Source: Actinomycetota bacterium (GTDB taxonomy: Bacteria > Actinomycetota > Nitriliruptoria > Nitriliruptorales > JAHWKO01). Taken from it: a DNA stretch of 64,000 nt. The stretch spans positions 1 to 64,000 of the forward strand of contig JAHWKW010000008.1 of assembly GCA_019347675.1 (NCBI GenBank), in the 5' to 3' direction. Below are positions 50,543-59,414 of this stretch, piece after piece. The position numbers were made by a program, and so were the translations under genes. Each line of letters starts with the position of its first letter. The stretch's first letter is position 1. Below the pieces are notes generated by a model. It worked only from the letters and a program-made list of their open reading frames with translations. It ran no database searches and had not been told where the DNA came from.

Positions 50543-51533
50543 CTCGTTCCTCTCCGGTCAGAGCCGCGGTGAGCGCGTCCCACACCGCCTCGGGATCGCG
50601 GGTGGCGAGGTAGTCCATGTGCCCGCAGGCCTCGTAGCCCCAGGTCCAGATGTCGTCGACCCCCTCGGCGCGTGCGGCGCGCACGGCGGCGTGGATGTCG
50701 TCGCGGTCCTCGGGACCGAGCCCGAACCCTTGGATCCAGATCTGCGGGGTGAGATGGTGGGCGTCGGCGAGGTCACGGACCTTGCGGGCGAAGCGAGCGA
50801 CGAACGCGGACGCGGGCTGCCCGAAGACCTTCCAGTACGGGTCGGTGGCGATGGTGTCGAGCCCGTCGGCGGTCGCGACCCCAGCCCAGTCGCGCAGGCC
50901 GAGACTGCCCTCGACGAGGGGCAGTAGGCAGACGGTGCTGCGTCCACCGCGCGACGACACGTGGGCAACGAGCTCACGCACGAACTCGACCAGGCAGCGC
51001 TCGCGGAACGCGACGACCTCGCCGGTCAGCTCGCGCGGCATGTCGCCACCGTGCTCCTCGCGGAACCGCGCCCGGCAGGCGCCACACCGGCAGGCCCAAC
51101 GGTCCTCGTCGAGGCCGAACCGCTCCGGATGCGCCCAGTGCGGCTCGTCCCAGAAGATCCGGTCCGCTCCCGTCTCGACCGCGGTGTCCGCCCACCGCTT
51201 CACGAGCTCGCGGAACGCGTTGCGGTTCAGACAGGCGGCGCCGACGCGGCGGTCGTTGTCGAAGACCTGACCCAGCTCGGGATGGGTGGCGGTGAACAGG
51301 CTCTCCGCCTCCCCTCCGAACGCGTGGCCCACCCCCCACGGGCCGATCTGGACCTCGAGCCCGACGTCGTGGGCGGCCGCGACGAGCCGGCCCATCTGCA
51401 GGGGGTAGTAGTTGAGGTCGTTCTCGCTCATCGTGTGCAGCACAGCGGTGAAGCCACGCGACGCGAGGTCGTCCATGTCGGCTTCCACATGGCGCAGGAT
51501 CCGGTTGCCGAAGTACGAGGCGCCGATCGCCAC
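50535..51533 (-). CDS. Uncharacterised barrel-type protein with CxCxxC motif
   Basis: 332 residues, no signal peptide. The N-terminus GASYFGNRILRHVEADMDDL and the strand-helix repeats (GFTAVLHTMSEND, GLEVQIGPWGVG, ADRIFWDEPHW, WIQGFGLGPEDRDDI, DDIWTWGYEACGHMDYL) suggest a TIM-barrel glycosidase-like fold. DEPHW could supply a catalytic acid pair. WACRCGACRARFREE is a Zn-finger-like insert seen in other putative bacterial glycosidases. It sits between the ABC permeases and murQ, so a role on muropeptides or MurNAc glycosides is likely. No named family recognised. Confidence 0.6.
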   Translation of the reverse strand: MAIGASYFGNRILRHVEADMDDLASRGFTAVLHTMSENDLNYYPLQMGRLVAAAHDVGLEVQIGPWGVGHAFGGEAESLFTATHPELGQVFDNDRRVGAACLNRNAFRELVKRWADTAVETGADRIFWDEPHWAHPERFGLDEDRWACRCGACRARFREEHGGDMPRELTGEVVAFRERCLVEFVRELVAHVSSRGGRSTVCLLPLVEGSLGLRDWAGVATADGLDTIATDPYWKVFGQPASAFVARFARKVRDLADAHHLTPQIWIQGFGLGPEDRDDIHAAVRAARAEGVDDIWTWGYEACGHMDYLATRDPEAVWDALTAALTGEERDG

Positions 51534-51548
51534 ACCGTGCTCCTTGGC

Positions 51549-52376
51549 TCAGCCTTTGACGGACCCGGCGATCATGCCCTGGGTGAGCCGCCGGTGGACG
51601 AAGAGGAAGAACACGACGACCGGCAAGGTGAAGAGCACGCTCGCGGCCATGATCCCTCCCCAATCGATGTGTGCAAGGCCCTCGAACCGCGCGAGCGCGA
51701 CGGGGAGGGTGTAGGTCTGCTCGTCGGTGATGAACGTGAGCGCGACGAAGAACTCCCGCCACGCAGCGATGAACGCGAAGACGCCGACGGCGGCGAGGCC
51801 GGGTCCGGCGAGCGGCAGGACCACCCGGAGCATCGCCCCGACGCGCGTCGCCCCGTCGACCATCGCCGCCTCCTCCAGCTCCTGCGGGATACCGAGGAAG
51901 AAGCCGCGGAGGATCCAGATCGACAGCGGCGTCGTGAACGCCATGTAGGTGACGACGAGCCCGAGGAGCGAGTCGAGCAAGCCGAGGTTCCGCATGACGA
52001 TGAACAGCGGGATGATGAGCGCCGCGATCGGGAACATCTGCGTGCTGAGCACGACGAGGACGAGGTAGCGGCGCAGCGGCAGCTTGAAGCGGGCCAGCGA
52101 GTAGCCGGCGAGCGCCGCGACGCTGACGCCCGCGACCGTGGTGGTCACCGCGACGATCAGCGAGTTCCGCAGGTACGTCGCGAAGCCGCGGCGGAGCACG
52201 TCGACGTAGCGTTCGAGCACCAGTTCGCTGGGGATGAAGATCGGGGTCGCGGTGAGGATCTCCGGGCGGGGCTTCACCGAGGTGAGGATCATCCACAAGA
52301 ACGGGAAGACGGCGAACAGGCCGACCGCCACTGCGGAGACGGCGATGCCGACGCGTCCGACCGTCGGGCGGATCAC
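51549..52376 (-). CDS. Sugar ABC transporter permease (MalG-type)
   Basis: 275 residues from the GTG at 52376, which overlaps the first permease's stop. Six transmembrane helices. The EAA loop, EEAAMVDGATRVGAMLRVVLPL, contacts the ATPase. The FPFLWMILTSVKP opening and the C-terminal VFFLFVHRRLTQGMIAGSVKG are MalG/CUT1 hallmarks. It pairs with the next permease. A longer reading to 53273 is rejected because it runs over the first permease. Confidence 0.92.
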   Translation of the reverse strand: MIRPTVGRVGIAVSAVAVGLFAVFPFLWMILTSVKPRPEILTATPIFIPSELVLERYVDVLRRGFATYLRNSLIVAVTTTVAGVSVAALAGYSLARFKLPLRRYLVLVVLSTQMFPIAALIIPLFIVMRNLGLLDSLLGLVVTYMAFTTPLSIWILRGFFLGIPQELEEAAMVDGATRVGAMLRVVLPLAGPGLAAVGVFAFIAAWREFFVALTFITDEQTYTLPVALARFEGLAHIDWGGIMAASVLFTLPVVVFFLFVHRRLTQGMIAGSVKG

Positions 52377-53350
52377 AGCTGCTCGTCCTCGTCTCTGGCG
52401 ACGCGGATGTACACCAGCGTGAAGACGACGAGGACCACGAACAGCGTGACCGCCAGCGCCGAGCCCATCCCGAAGTTCAGGCGGGTGAACGCCTCCCGGT
52501 AGACGGTGACGACGATCACCTCCGTGCGGCGTGCCGGTCCTCCACCGGTCATCACCATGACCTGGTCGAAGATCTTGAAGTCCCAGATCGTCGATATCAC
52601 GAGCAGGACGAGGATCAGCGGCTTCAGCATCGGAAGCGTGACGTAGCGCAGACGCTTCCACGCGGTGGCGCCGTCGATCTGGGCCGCCTCGTGGACCTCC
52701 TTCGGGATCGACTGCAACCCTGCCAGCAGCGAGATCGCGACGAACGGGAACGACTGCCACACGACGACGAGCCAGACGACGAAGAGGGCCGGCACGCGGG
52801 CGTTGAACCACGGGTAGCCCGCGAACGTCTCCAGTCCGACCCCGGCGAGCGCCCAGTTCACGATCCCGTACTGGTCGTTGAACATCCACTTCCAGACGAT
52901 CGTCGCCGCGACCGCGGGCACCGCCCACGGCAGCAGCACCAGGACTCCCAGCAGCACCCGGCCGCGGAACCTCTGGTTCAGCAGCAGCGCAACCGCCAGT
53001 CCCAACAGCATGGTCCCGGCGACGGCCGAGAGCCCGAGAAGCGCCGTCTGGACGAAGACCATGCGCAGGTGGCTGTTGCGGAGCAGCTCGATGTAGTTCC
53101 CGAGCCCCACGAAGTCCATGTCGCCGGTGACCAGCGACTGCAGCCCGGCGTCGTGGACCGACAGCCAGAAGGTGCGCCCGAGCGGGTAGAGGATAACGCC
53201 GAAGATGACGATCACGGCGGGCACGACGAGCACGATCGGCAGAGCCCGGGATTCGAACCACGTCCGGTCCCACCTCGCCTGCGGCGGCGCCGGCCCGCCG
53301 GGCCGCCGCAGACGTGGGTCTTGCGTCGGGGTCTGTGCCGGTGCCGACAC
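52373..53350 (-). CDS. Sugar ABC transporter permease (MalF-type)
   Basis: 325 residues, six transmembrane helices after a Pro-rich N-terminus. EAA loop: KEVHEAAQIDGATAWKRLRY. LLPWAVPAVAATIVWKWMFN and NYIELLRN are typical of CUT1 first permeases. With the second permease it forms the membrane channel for the sugar bound by the lipoprotein encoded upstream. No ABC ATPase gene is in the operon, so a shared MsiK-like ATPase is presumed. Confidence 0.92.
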   Translation of the reverse strand: MSAPAQTPTQDPRLRRPGGPAPPQARWDRTWFESRALPIVLVVPAVIVIFGVILYPLGRTFWLSVHDAGLQSLVTGDMDFVGLGNYIELLRNSHLRMVFVQTALLGLSAVAGTMLLGLAVALLLNQRFRGRVLLGVLVLLPWAVPAVAATIVWKWMFNDQYGIVNWALAGVGLETFAGYPWFNARVPALFVVWLVVVWQSFPFVAISLLAGLQSIPKEVHEAAQIDGATAWKRLRYVTLPMLKPLILVLLVISTIWDFKIFDQVMVMTGGGPARRTEVIVVTVYREAFTRLNFGMGSALAVTLFVVLVVFTLVYIRVARDEDEQL

Positions 53351-53359
53351 GGACGTTCC

Positions 53360-54646
53360 TCAGCCGGCGAAGGCCTCGTTCATGCGGTCCGCGACCTCGT
53401 TGAGGGCCTCCTCGACGGTGCGCTCACCTCCAAGGATCTGCTCCATCGCGGTGACGAAGACGCCTTCACCCTCGAGCGTGCCCCACGCGCCCGACGCCGG
53501 GTAGGTGCGGGAGTGGTCGCGCAGCTGCTCGGCGAAGGGACTGTACAACGGGTCGTCGAGCAGCCCGGAAGCCTCGATCCCGCTCTCGGTCCCCGGAAGG
53601 AAACCGAGTTCCGTCGCGAACTCCGCGACCCGTTCCTCCTCCAGCATGTGGCTGATGAACTGCTGGGCGAGGTCGGGGTTGTCGCTGCCCTCGAAGACGA
53701 CGAAGTGGCTGCCTCCGGCGAACGCGGCGCGGTTGCCGGCCGGCCCTTCGGGGGTCAGGACCGCCTCGACCTTGCCCTCGAGGTCCGGGGCGCTGGCGAG
53801 GATGGCGGACAGATCCCACCCCCCGCCGATCATCATCGCGAAGTCGCCGGCCGCGAAGGCCTCGCGCAGGTCGGCGGAGTTCCACCCCAGCGCGCCTTCC
53901 GGAGCCCAGCCACGCTCGAACAGGTCCGCGTAGGTGGTCCAGGCCTCGACCGCCTCGGGCGAGTTGATCCTCGACTCCCATGTGCCGTCTGTCTCGACGG
54001 CGATCTCACCGCCCCACTGCCAGATCATCGGCAGGTACAGGTGCGTGTACCCGCCGATCACCCCGAACGGGAAGAGGTCGGTCTGTTCGTCGATCACCTC
54101 GCCGGCCCGGACGAGTTCGTCCCAGGTCTGTGGCGGCTCCAACCCGAGATCCTCGAAGACGTCGGATCGGTAGATCAGCGCACGCGCACCTGCGTACCAC
54201 GGGGCGCCCAGCGTCTCACCCTCGATCGTCCCGCTCTCGACGAGGCTCTCGACGAAGTCCTGCTCGCCGGTCTGTACGGCAGCCAGTGCGCCCATCTCGC
54301 CGAACTCCGGCGTCCAGGTGGTACCCATCTCGGCGACGTCCGGCGTGCGGTCACCGGCGATCGACGTGACGAACTGGTCGTGCGCTGCCGGCCAGGGGAC
54401 GAACTGCAGGTCCACGGTGGCGCCGGTGTCTTGCTGGAAGGCTTCGACCTGGTCGCGGACGATGTTCTCGACCGCCTCCGTGCCCGGCTGCATGATCCAG
54501 ACCTCGATGCTCCCAGCAGCGGCGTCGCCCTCTCGACCGTCAGGCAGCTGATCGGTGTCCGTCCCCGGCTCGGTGCCGCCACAGGCGGCGAACACCAGCA
54601 ACAGAGCGGCGATCGCCGCCAGCTTGGGTCGTGTTCGTTCCATCAT
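53360..54646 (-). CDS. Sugar-binding lipoprotein of ABC transporter
   Basis: 428 residues. Signal peptide with lipobox VFAACGGT, then a periplasmic-binding-protein fold of the CUT1 class: SIEVWIMQPGTEAVENIVRD, AGDRTPDVAEMGTTWTPEFG, FAAGDFAMMIGGGWDLS, GSHFVVFEGSDNPDLAQQFI. By operon context the ligand is MurNAc, anhMurNAc, a GlcNAc-MurNAc disaccharide or a related cell-wall sugar. Its ATG overlaps the kinase stop. Confidence 0.9.
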   Translation of the reverse strand: MMERTRPKLAAIAALLLVFAACGGTEPGTDTDQLPDGREGDAAAGSIEVWIMQPGTEAVENIVRDQVEAFQQDTGATVDLQFVPWPAAHDQFVTSIAGDRTPDVAEMGTTWTPEFGEMGALAAVQTGEQDFVESLVESGTIEGETLGAPWYAGARALIYRSDVFEDLGLEPPQTWDELVRAGEVIDEQTDLFPFGVIGGYTHLYLPMIWQWGGEIAVETDGTWESRINSPEAVEAWTTYADLFERGWAPEGALGWNSADLREAFAAGDFAMMIGGGWDLSAILASAPDLEGKVEAVLTPEGPAGNRAAFAGGSHFVVFEGSDNPDLAQQFISHMLEEERVAEFATELGFLPGTESGIEASGLLDDPLYSPFAEQLRDHSRTYPASGAWGTLEGEGVFVTAMEQILGGERTVEEALNEVADRMNEAFAG

Positions 54647-55662
54647 TCCTCTCCCGTCTGGGACACTGCATGCGTCCCGGTTGGTTCGTTCGTCGGTCGT
54701 CTCCCCACTCCGTGACGGTGGAGGAGGAGACGTTCGTGGCAGGTGCGGTCATCGCGCGCGAGCAGAGCCGCGCCGTCGAGCGGATCTCCCTGTGGCGGGG
54801 TGACAGCGGCTGTGGGTGCGAGCCGTGCGAGCTGTTCCCGGAAGGGATCGACGAGCAGATCGCGGTTGGAGAAAAGGCCGCCGGCCCACGACACCGCTAC
54901 AGACCAGGAGGCGGCATCCGATCGCGGTGTGCGCGCCCCGAGCCGTTCGACGGCCGCAGCCGCGCTCCGGGCGAGATCTTCGGCGGCGTGCGTCCAGATC
55001 CTCTGTGCGATCTCGTCGCCGGCACGGGCCGCAACCGCCACCGCGTCGCTGAAGCTGGCGACGAGGCGTGCAGGGTTGGTCTCCCCGTGGATACGGGCAG
55101 GCAGGTTCTGCAGCGGCCCGAACCGATCCTCGGCGAGCTCGACGAGCACGGTGGGCGCGCCGCGACCATCGCGGCGGGCGAGCGCAGCAGCGAGCCCGGA
55201 GCGCCCGATACGGAAGCCGCTGCCGGCGTCCCCCAGCAGGTAGCCCCAACCGTCGACGTGCACCGGCTCGCCGGCGGGGGAGACACCGAGCGTGGCCGCG
55301 CCCGTCCCTGCGAGCACGACGACGCCGGGGCGCCCGCCGAGCGCCCCCGCGTGAGCGATCGTCACGTCACTGGCAACGACCGATCTCGCCTGCCCGTGCA
55401 GCTCGCCGAGGACCTCGCCGACCCTGTCACGCGTCCTCGACGCCTGGCGCACGCCGGTCAGGCCGAGCGCCGCGCCCTGAACCGGCGGAGGACCCAGACG
55501 CTCGGTGAGCCGCCGGAGCGTGTCGACGACCGCCTGCTCACCGTCCAGATCGATGACCGTCACCTCCGTCGCCTCCGTCACGACCTCCCCTGGCGTGCCG
55601 TCGACCACGACCACACCGCGGCAGCTCGTCCTGCCGAAGTCGTACGCGACCACAGCGGTCAT
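54643..55662 (-). CDS. BadF/BadG/BcrA-family sugar kinase, probable MurNAc/GlcNAc kinase
   Basis: 339 residues from the ATG at 55662. The ASKHA phosphate-1 motif is VVAYDFGRTSCRGVVV, phosphate-2 is VVVLAGTGAATLGVS, and the adenosine region SWAGGLFSNRDLL is near the end. GWGYLLGDAGSGFRIG is the signature shared with N-acetylglucosamine and muramic acid kinases (MurK of Clostridium acetobutylicum is of this family). Probably phosphorylates incoming MurNAc and/or GlcNAc at O6. The GTGTGA context and 4-base overlap with the binding-protein gene show coupling. Confidence 0.8.
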   Translation of the reverse strand: MTAVVAYDFGRTSCRGVVVVDGTPGEVVTEATEVTVIDLDGEQAVVDTLRRLTERLGPPPVQGAALGLTGVRQASRTRDRVGEVLGELHGQARSVVASDVTIAHAGALGGRPGVVVLAGTGAATLGVSPAGEPVHVDGWGYLLGDAGSGFRIGRSGLAAALARRDGRGAPTVLVELAEDRFGPLQNLPARIHGETNPARLVASFSDAVAVAARAGDEIAQRIWTHAAEDLARSAAAAVERLGARTPRSDAASWSVAVSWAGGLFSNRDLLVDPFREQLARLAPTAAVTPPQGDPLDGAALLARDDRTCHERLLLHRHGVGRRPTNEPTGTHAVSQTGEE

Positions 55663-55729
55663 CGCGAACTCGGCGGCCAGCTGCCGCCCCGACGGCAAGT
55701 CGTCACCGACCCCCAGGCTGGCGATGCGA

Positions 55730-57148
55730 TCATGCGTCGCCGCCCTGGTGGAGTCGTACGGGCGGCCGCGGACCTCGCCTCTCGACGGTCACCTTCCCCG
55801 GGTTCAGGATGCTCCCCGGGTCGAAGGCATCCTTGACCCAACCGTGCACGTCAACGCCGGTCTGGCCCAACTCGCGCGCCAGGTGAGCGCGCTTGAGGAC
55901 ACCCACACCGTGCTCGCCGGTCACCGTGCCTCCGAGGCGCAGCGCGAGCTCGACGATGTCGTCGAACGCCGCACGAGCCGCTGCCACCCCGGAGACATCG
56001 TCGCGGTCGAACACGATCGTCGGATGCATGTTGCCGTCCCCCGCATGCCCGAACGTGCCGATGACCACCCCGCGCGCGGCGGAGATCTGCTCGATGCCGG
56101 CCAAGAGGTCCGGGACGCGTGCCGGCGGGACCGCGACGTCGTCGAGGAGCGTCGCACCCTGCCGTTCGAGCGCCTCGTACGCGAACCTGCGGGCTGCCAT
56201 CAGTTCGTCGGCCTCGTCCCGGTCCGACGACCTGGCGACGAACACGGCCCCAGCACCGCGACAGCACCGTTCGATCGTCTCCAACTCTTCTCCCGCCTCC
56301 GCGCCTGCGACGTCGGATTGGGCAACCAGCAGGGCGCCCGTATCCGGGCCGAACCCCATCCGCTTCCACTCGTCGATCGCCTGGATGGTCGTGCGGTCGA
56401 GCACCTCGAGCAGTGCGGGCACCGTCCTGCGCATGATCCGGGCGATGGCGTCGCCACATGACGCGAGGGCTCCGAACGTCGCCACGAGCGTGGCGGGAGG
56501 GGGACGGCGCGGGCGGAGACGGAGCGTCGCCTGCGTGATGATGCCGAGGGTCCCCTCCGAACCGACGAAGAGCGCGACGACGTCGTAGCCGGCGACGCCT
56601 TTGACCGTCCTCCGTCCGAAGCGGGCGACGCGGGCGTCGGCGAGGACGACCTCCAGGCCGAGAACGAAGTCGCCGGTCACGCCGTACTTCACGCAGCAGA
56701 GTCCGCCGGCGTTCGTCGCGAGGTTCCCGCCGATCGTGGAGAACTCCCGGCTCGCCGGATCTGGCGGGTACCACAGCCCGTGAGCGGCCACCGCCGCCGC
56801 CAGCGCGGAGTTCAGCACTCCCGGTTCGACGACGGCCAAGAGGTTGTCGGGGTCGATCTCGACGATGCGGTCCATCCGCATCAGCGACACGATGATGCAT
56901 CCGTCTATCGCGTTCGCCGCCCCGGACAGGCCCGAGCCGGCGCCCCGTGGCACCACCGGCGTACCCGACTCGGCGGCGATCCGCACGACCGTCGCCACCT
57001 CCTCAGCGTCGCGTGGCAGGACGACACAGGCGGGATCGCCGGCCTCGGTGAGCCCCGCCCGATCGCGCCGATAAGAGCCGAGGACGTCCCGGTCGGAGAT
57101 GACCGCGTCTGCGGGCAGGACGACGCGGAGATCGTCCACGACGGTCAC
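55730..57148 (-). CDS. FAD-linked oxidase (GlcD/D-lactate dehydrogenase type)
   Basis: 472 residues from the GTG at 57148 with GGGAGG 6 bases upstream. PCMH FAD domain: VVPRGAGSGLSGAANAIDGC, REFSTIGGNLATNAGGLCCV, KYGVTGDFVLGLEVV, GSEGTLGIITQATLRL; C-terminal cap FGHAGDGNMHPTI and GTVTGEHGVGVLK supply substrate ligands. Family members oxidise glycolate, D-lactate or D-2-hydroxyglutarate. In an operon with MurQ, which frees D-lactate, D-lactate is the natural substrate. First gene of the operon. Confidence 0.87.
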   Translation of the reverse strand: MTVVDDLRVVLPADAVISDRDVLGSYRRDRAGLTEAGDPACVVLPRDAEEVATVVRIAAESGTPVVPRGAGSGLSGAANAIDGCIIVSLMRMDRIVEIDPDNLLAVVEPGVLNSALAAAVAAHGLWYPPDPASREFSTIGGNLATNAGGLCCVKYGVTGDFVLGLEVVLADARVARFGRRTVKGVAGYDVVALFVGSEGTLGIITQATLRLRPRRPPPATLVATFGALASCGDAIARIMRRTVPALLEVLDRTTIQAIDEWKRMGFGPDTGALLVAQSDVAGAEAGEELETIERCCRGAGAVFVARSSDRDEADELMAARRFAYEALERQGATLLDDVAVPPARVPDLLAGIEQISAARGVVIGTFGHAGDGNMHPTIVFDRDDVSGVAAARAAFDDIVELALRLGGTVTGEHGVGVLKRAHLARELGQTGVDVHGWVKDAFDPGSILNPGKVTVERRGPRPPVRLHQGGDA

Positions 57149-57228
57149 TGCAACCTCCCGGGCTCCACGCGACCGTAGCTGCTGTGAGTTCCTGACCCCC
57201 ATCCGAGGTGTGCCAGACCGGGGTCACG

Positions 57229-57450
57229 TCACAGGAAGAACCGGCCGAAGATCGTGAAGAGCAGGCTCAGCACCACCGAGATCAGCAGCATCGACACGAT
57301 CGGGATGTAGACCCGTGTGTGTTCCCCTTCGATGCGGATGTCTCCCGGGAGGCGACCGAACCAGGACAAGGCGCCGGACCAGATCAGCACGCCAACGATG
57401 ACCGCCCCCACCCCCAGGGCGATCACCAGGATTCCGACCGGCCGGTTCAC
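57229..57450 (-). CDS. DUF2905-like small membrane protein
   Basis: 73 residues, GTG at 57450. Two transmembrane helices (GILVIALGVGAVIVGVLIW and IPIVSMLLISVVLSLLFTIF) joined by the conserved loop WFGRLPGDIRIEGEHTRVY, the DUF2905 signature. Function unknown. It lies 80 bases upstream of the MurNAc operon on the same strand and may or may not be co-transcribed. Confidence 0.85.
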   Translation of the reverse strand: MNRPVGILVIALGVGAVIVGVLIWSGALSWFGRLPGDIRIEGEHTRVYIPIVSMLLISVVLSLLFTIFGRFFL

Positions 57451-57511
57451 CTGACCGATGCTACGGGCGGGCCGCTGTCGGGCGTGCCGTCGTCGGACGC
57501 GCCCGCTCCGG

Positions 57512-58405
57512 TCACAGCTGCTCAGGTCGTTCGCCGGGTGGCGCCTCGAGCGGGTCGCCGGGGATCGGCCGACCGGAACGCAGCAGACCCAGCGCCTCAT
57601 CCGGTGGCATGCCGGGCGGTAGCCGGGATCGCACCACCCGCACCGGAACCCCCACCGCCAGCGAGAACGGCGGGACGTCGTGGTTGACCAGGCAGTGGCT
57701 GGCGATCACCGAGCCGTCACCGACGTCGACGCCGCGAAGGACCGAAGCCTTCTCCCCGATCCACACGTCACGACCGATGCGGACGGGGGCCTTGACGATG
57801 CCTTGGTCCTTGATCGGGACGTCGAGGCGATCGAAGCGGTGGTCGAAGTCAACGACGTACACCCAGTCGGCGATGATGCTGGCGCCGCCGATCTCGATAT
57901 CGAGGTACGCGTTGACGACGTTGTCACGGCCCATGACCACCTTCTCGCCGAGCGTGAGCTGCCCTTCGTGGGCGCGGAGCTTGTTGTCGTTCCCGATCCA
58001 GCACCACGGACCGATCACGAGCCGGCCGTGTCCGGGGCGGGCGTACAGCTCCACCCGCCGACCGGTGAACACCAGACCCTGGAACTCCACGCCGGGGCTG
58101 CGGAGTCGGTGCCACAGGTAACGACGGAACAGCTGGCGGTACTGGGCGGTGTACATGCGTCGATGCACCGCGAACCGGATGGCCTGGCGCCATCCCCAAC
58201 GGGGATAGCGCAGCCGCGGTGGTGGCCGCAACCGCAGGGCGTCAGGCAGGTCCAGCTCGGCTGCGAGGTCGGAGGCCAGCAACGCGACGCGGCGAGTGCT
58301 CTCCCGCGCGACCGCTGCGGCGACCGCCAGGTCGACGTGGTGACGTAGCGCCTCGTCGACGACGTCCTGGTCGACGTGCGCTGCGACAGCGTGCGGCTCG
58401 CTCAT
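57512..58405 (-). CDS. Left-handed beta-helix acyltransferase
   Basis: 297 residues. An N-terminal helical part (residues 1-95) precedes hexapeptide repeats in the I-G-x-x-x pattern (GRLVIGPWCWIG, GQLTLGEKVVMGRDN, IEIGGASIIADW, VRIGRDVWIGEKASVLRG, DVGDGSVIASHCLVNHDVP) of maltose/virginiamycin-type O-acetyltransferases. DFDHRFD contains the likely catalytic His. It acetylates or acylates a sugar or lipid-linked precursor; target unknown. Followed by a methyltransferase gene on the same strand. Confidence 0.82.
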   Translation of the reverse strand: MSEPHAVAAHVDQDVVDEALRHHVDLAVAAAVARESTRRVALLASDLAAELDLPDALRLRPPPRLRYPRWGWRQAIRFAVHRRMYTAQYRQLFRRYLWHRLRSPGVEFQGLVFTGRRVELYARPGHGRLVIGPWCWIGNDNKLRAHEGQLTLGEKVVMGRDNVVNAYLDIEIGGASIIADWVYVVDFDHRFDRLDVPIKDQGIVKAPVRIGRDVWIGEKASVLRGVDVGDGSVIASHCLVNHDVPPFSLAVGVPVRVVRSRLPPGMPPDEALGLLRSGRPIPGDPLEAPPGERPEQL

Positions 58406-58426
58406 GGTGAAGTCGCCCTGGAGCCC

Positions 58427-59383
58427 TCAGGCTTTCCGTGCGTGGAGGATGACGTTGTAGAACAGGTCACGCGGCACGACCCGCGACAGCAGCCGTTCGT
58501 CGAACGTTTGCAGGCGGAGGAACGTGCGGTAGGCCCAGTGGGCCCAGCGCGACCCGAGCTTGCCGGGGGCCGTGGACCCCTCGATCGTGCGCACCGCCCA
58601 ACCGAACCAGTTGGCGGTGAGATCCTCGGTGACCGTCCGGACGTCGACGAAGCCGGCGTCGTGGGCGATCTGCTCCACGTCACCGGGCGCGAAGGTGTGC
58701 AGGTCGACCTCCCACTCCAACGCGGACACGTCCGAGTCGCCGTCGAACTCACCGTGGTCCTCGCCGGTGTGACCGGACGGGCGGCGCCACGACCGCAGTG
58801 GCGGCAGGGCCGTGACCGTCCGGAACCCCAGGTAGGTTCCCCGCTTCACACGCCGAAGGATCCTGTCCCCCCACAGGCTGGGTTCGCCGGCGACCACCAG
58901 CGACCCTCCGGGCTTGAGGATCCGGTACGCCTCGCGGATGGCCGCCGCGGGATCGGGCAGGTGGTGCAGGAACGCGTGGCCGATCACCAGGTCGAAGCGC
59001 TCGTCGGCGTAGGGCAGTGCTTCGGCGTCCCCGTGCGCCGCCACGACCTGCAGGCCGTGCTCTGCGGCGTTGCGGACGCACTCGGCCAGCATCCCCTGCG
59101 AGATGTCGGTGACGTGCACGTCGCGCCCGACGATCCCGGCCTGCCACAGGTTGATCACGAAGAACCCTGTCCCCGCGCCGACCTCCAGGACGTGGTCGAA
59201 CCGCCCGCCGTCGGGGATGGCCTTGCGGAATCGCTCACGGGAGTAGGAGATGCAGCGCTCGTCGTAGGAGATGGAGAACTTCGCGTCGTAGTTCCGCGCC
59301 TCCCAGTCGTGGTAGAGGGACTGCTTGTCCTTGATGCTCATCTGGGAGACGTCCCGGCGGGTGCCGGTCCGGTTGACGGCCAT
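58427..59383 (-). CDS. Class I SAM-dependent methyltransferase
   Basis: 318 residues from the ATG at 59383 with GGAGGG upstream. Motif I VLEVGAGTGFFVINLWQ, strand-2 acidic VHVTDISQGMLAE, motif II DAEALPYADERFDLVIGHAF, HHLPDPAAAIREAYRILKPG. The N-terminus KQSLYHDWEARNYDAKFSIS and the large C-terminal part (residues 190-318) with ANWFGWAVRTIEG are shared by uncharacterised actinobacterial methyltransferases. Substrate unknown. Same strand, 21 bases before the acyltransferase. Confidence 0.82.
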   Translation of the reverse strand: MAVNRTGTRRDVSQMSIKDKQSLYHDWEARNYDAKFSISYDERCISYSRERFRKAIPDGGRFDHVLEVGAGTGFFVINLWQAGIVGRDVHVTDISQGMLAECVRNAAEHGLQVVAAHGDAEALPYADERFDLVIGHAFLHHLPDPAAAIREAYRILKPGGSLVVAGEPSLWGDRILRRVKRGTYLGFRTVTALPPLRSWRRPSGHTGEDHGEFDGDSDVSALEWEVDLHTFAPGDVEQIAHDAGFVDVRTVTEDLTANWFGWAVRTIEGSTAPGKLGSRWAHWAYRTFLRLQTFDERLLSRVVPRDLFYNVILHARKA

Positions 59384-59414
59384 GGTCCCTCCACGTTGCC
59401 TGTTGCCTGTCGCA

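Noticed and set aside
53246-53270. tRNA-like GGATTCGAACC string
   Set aside because: It lies inside the first sugar permease gene and no acceptor or anticodon stems can be paired around it.
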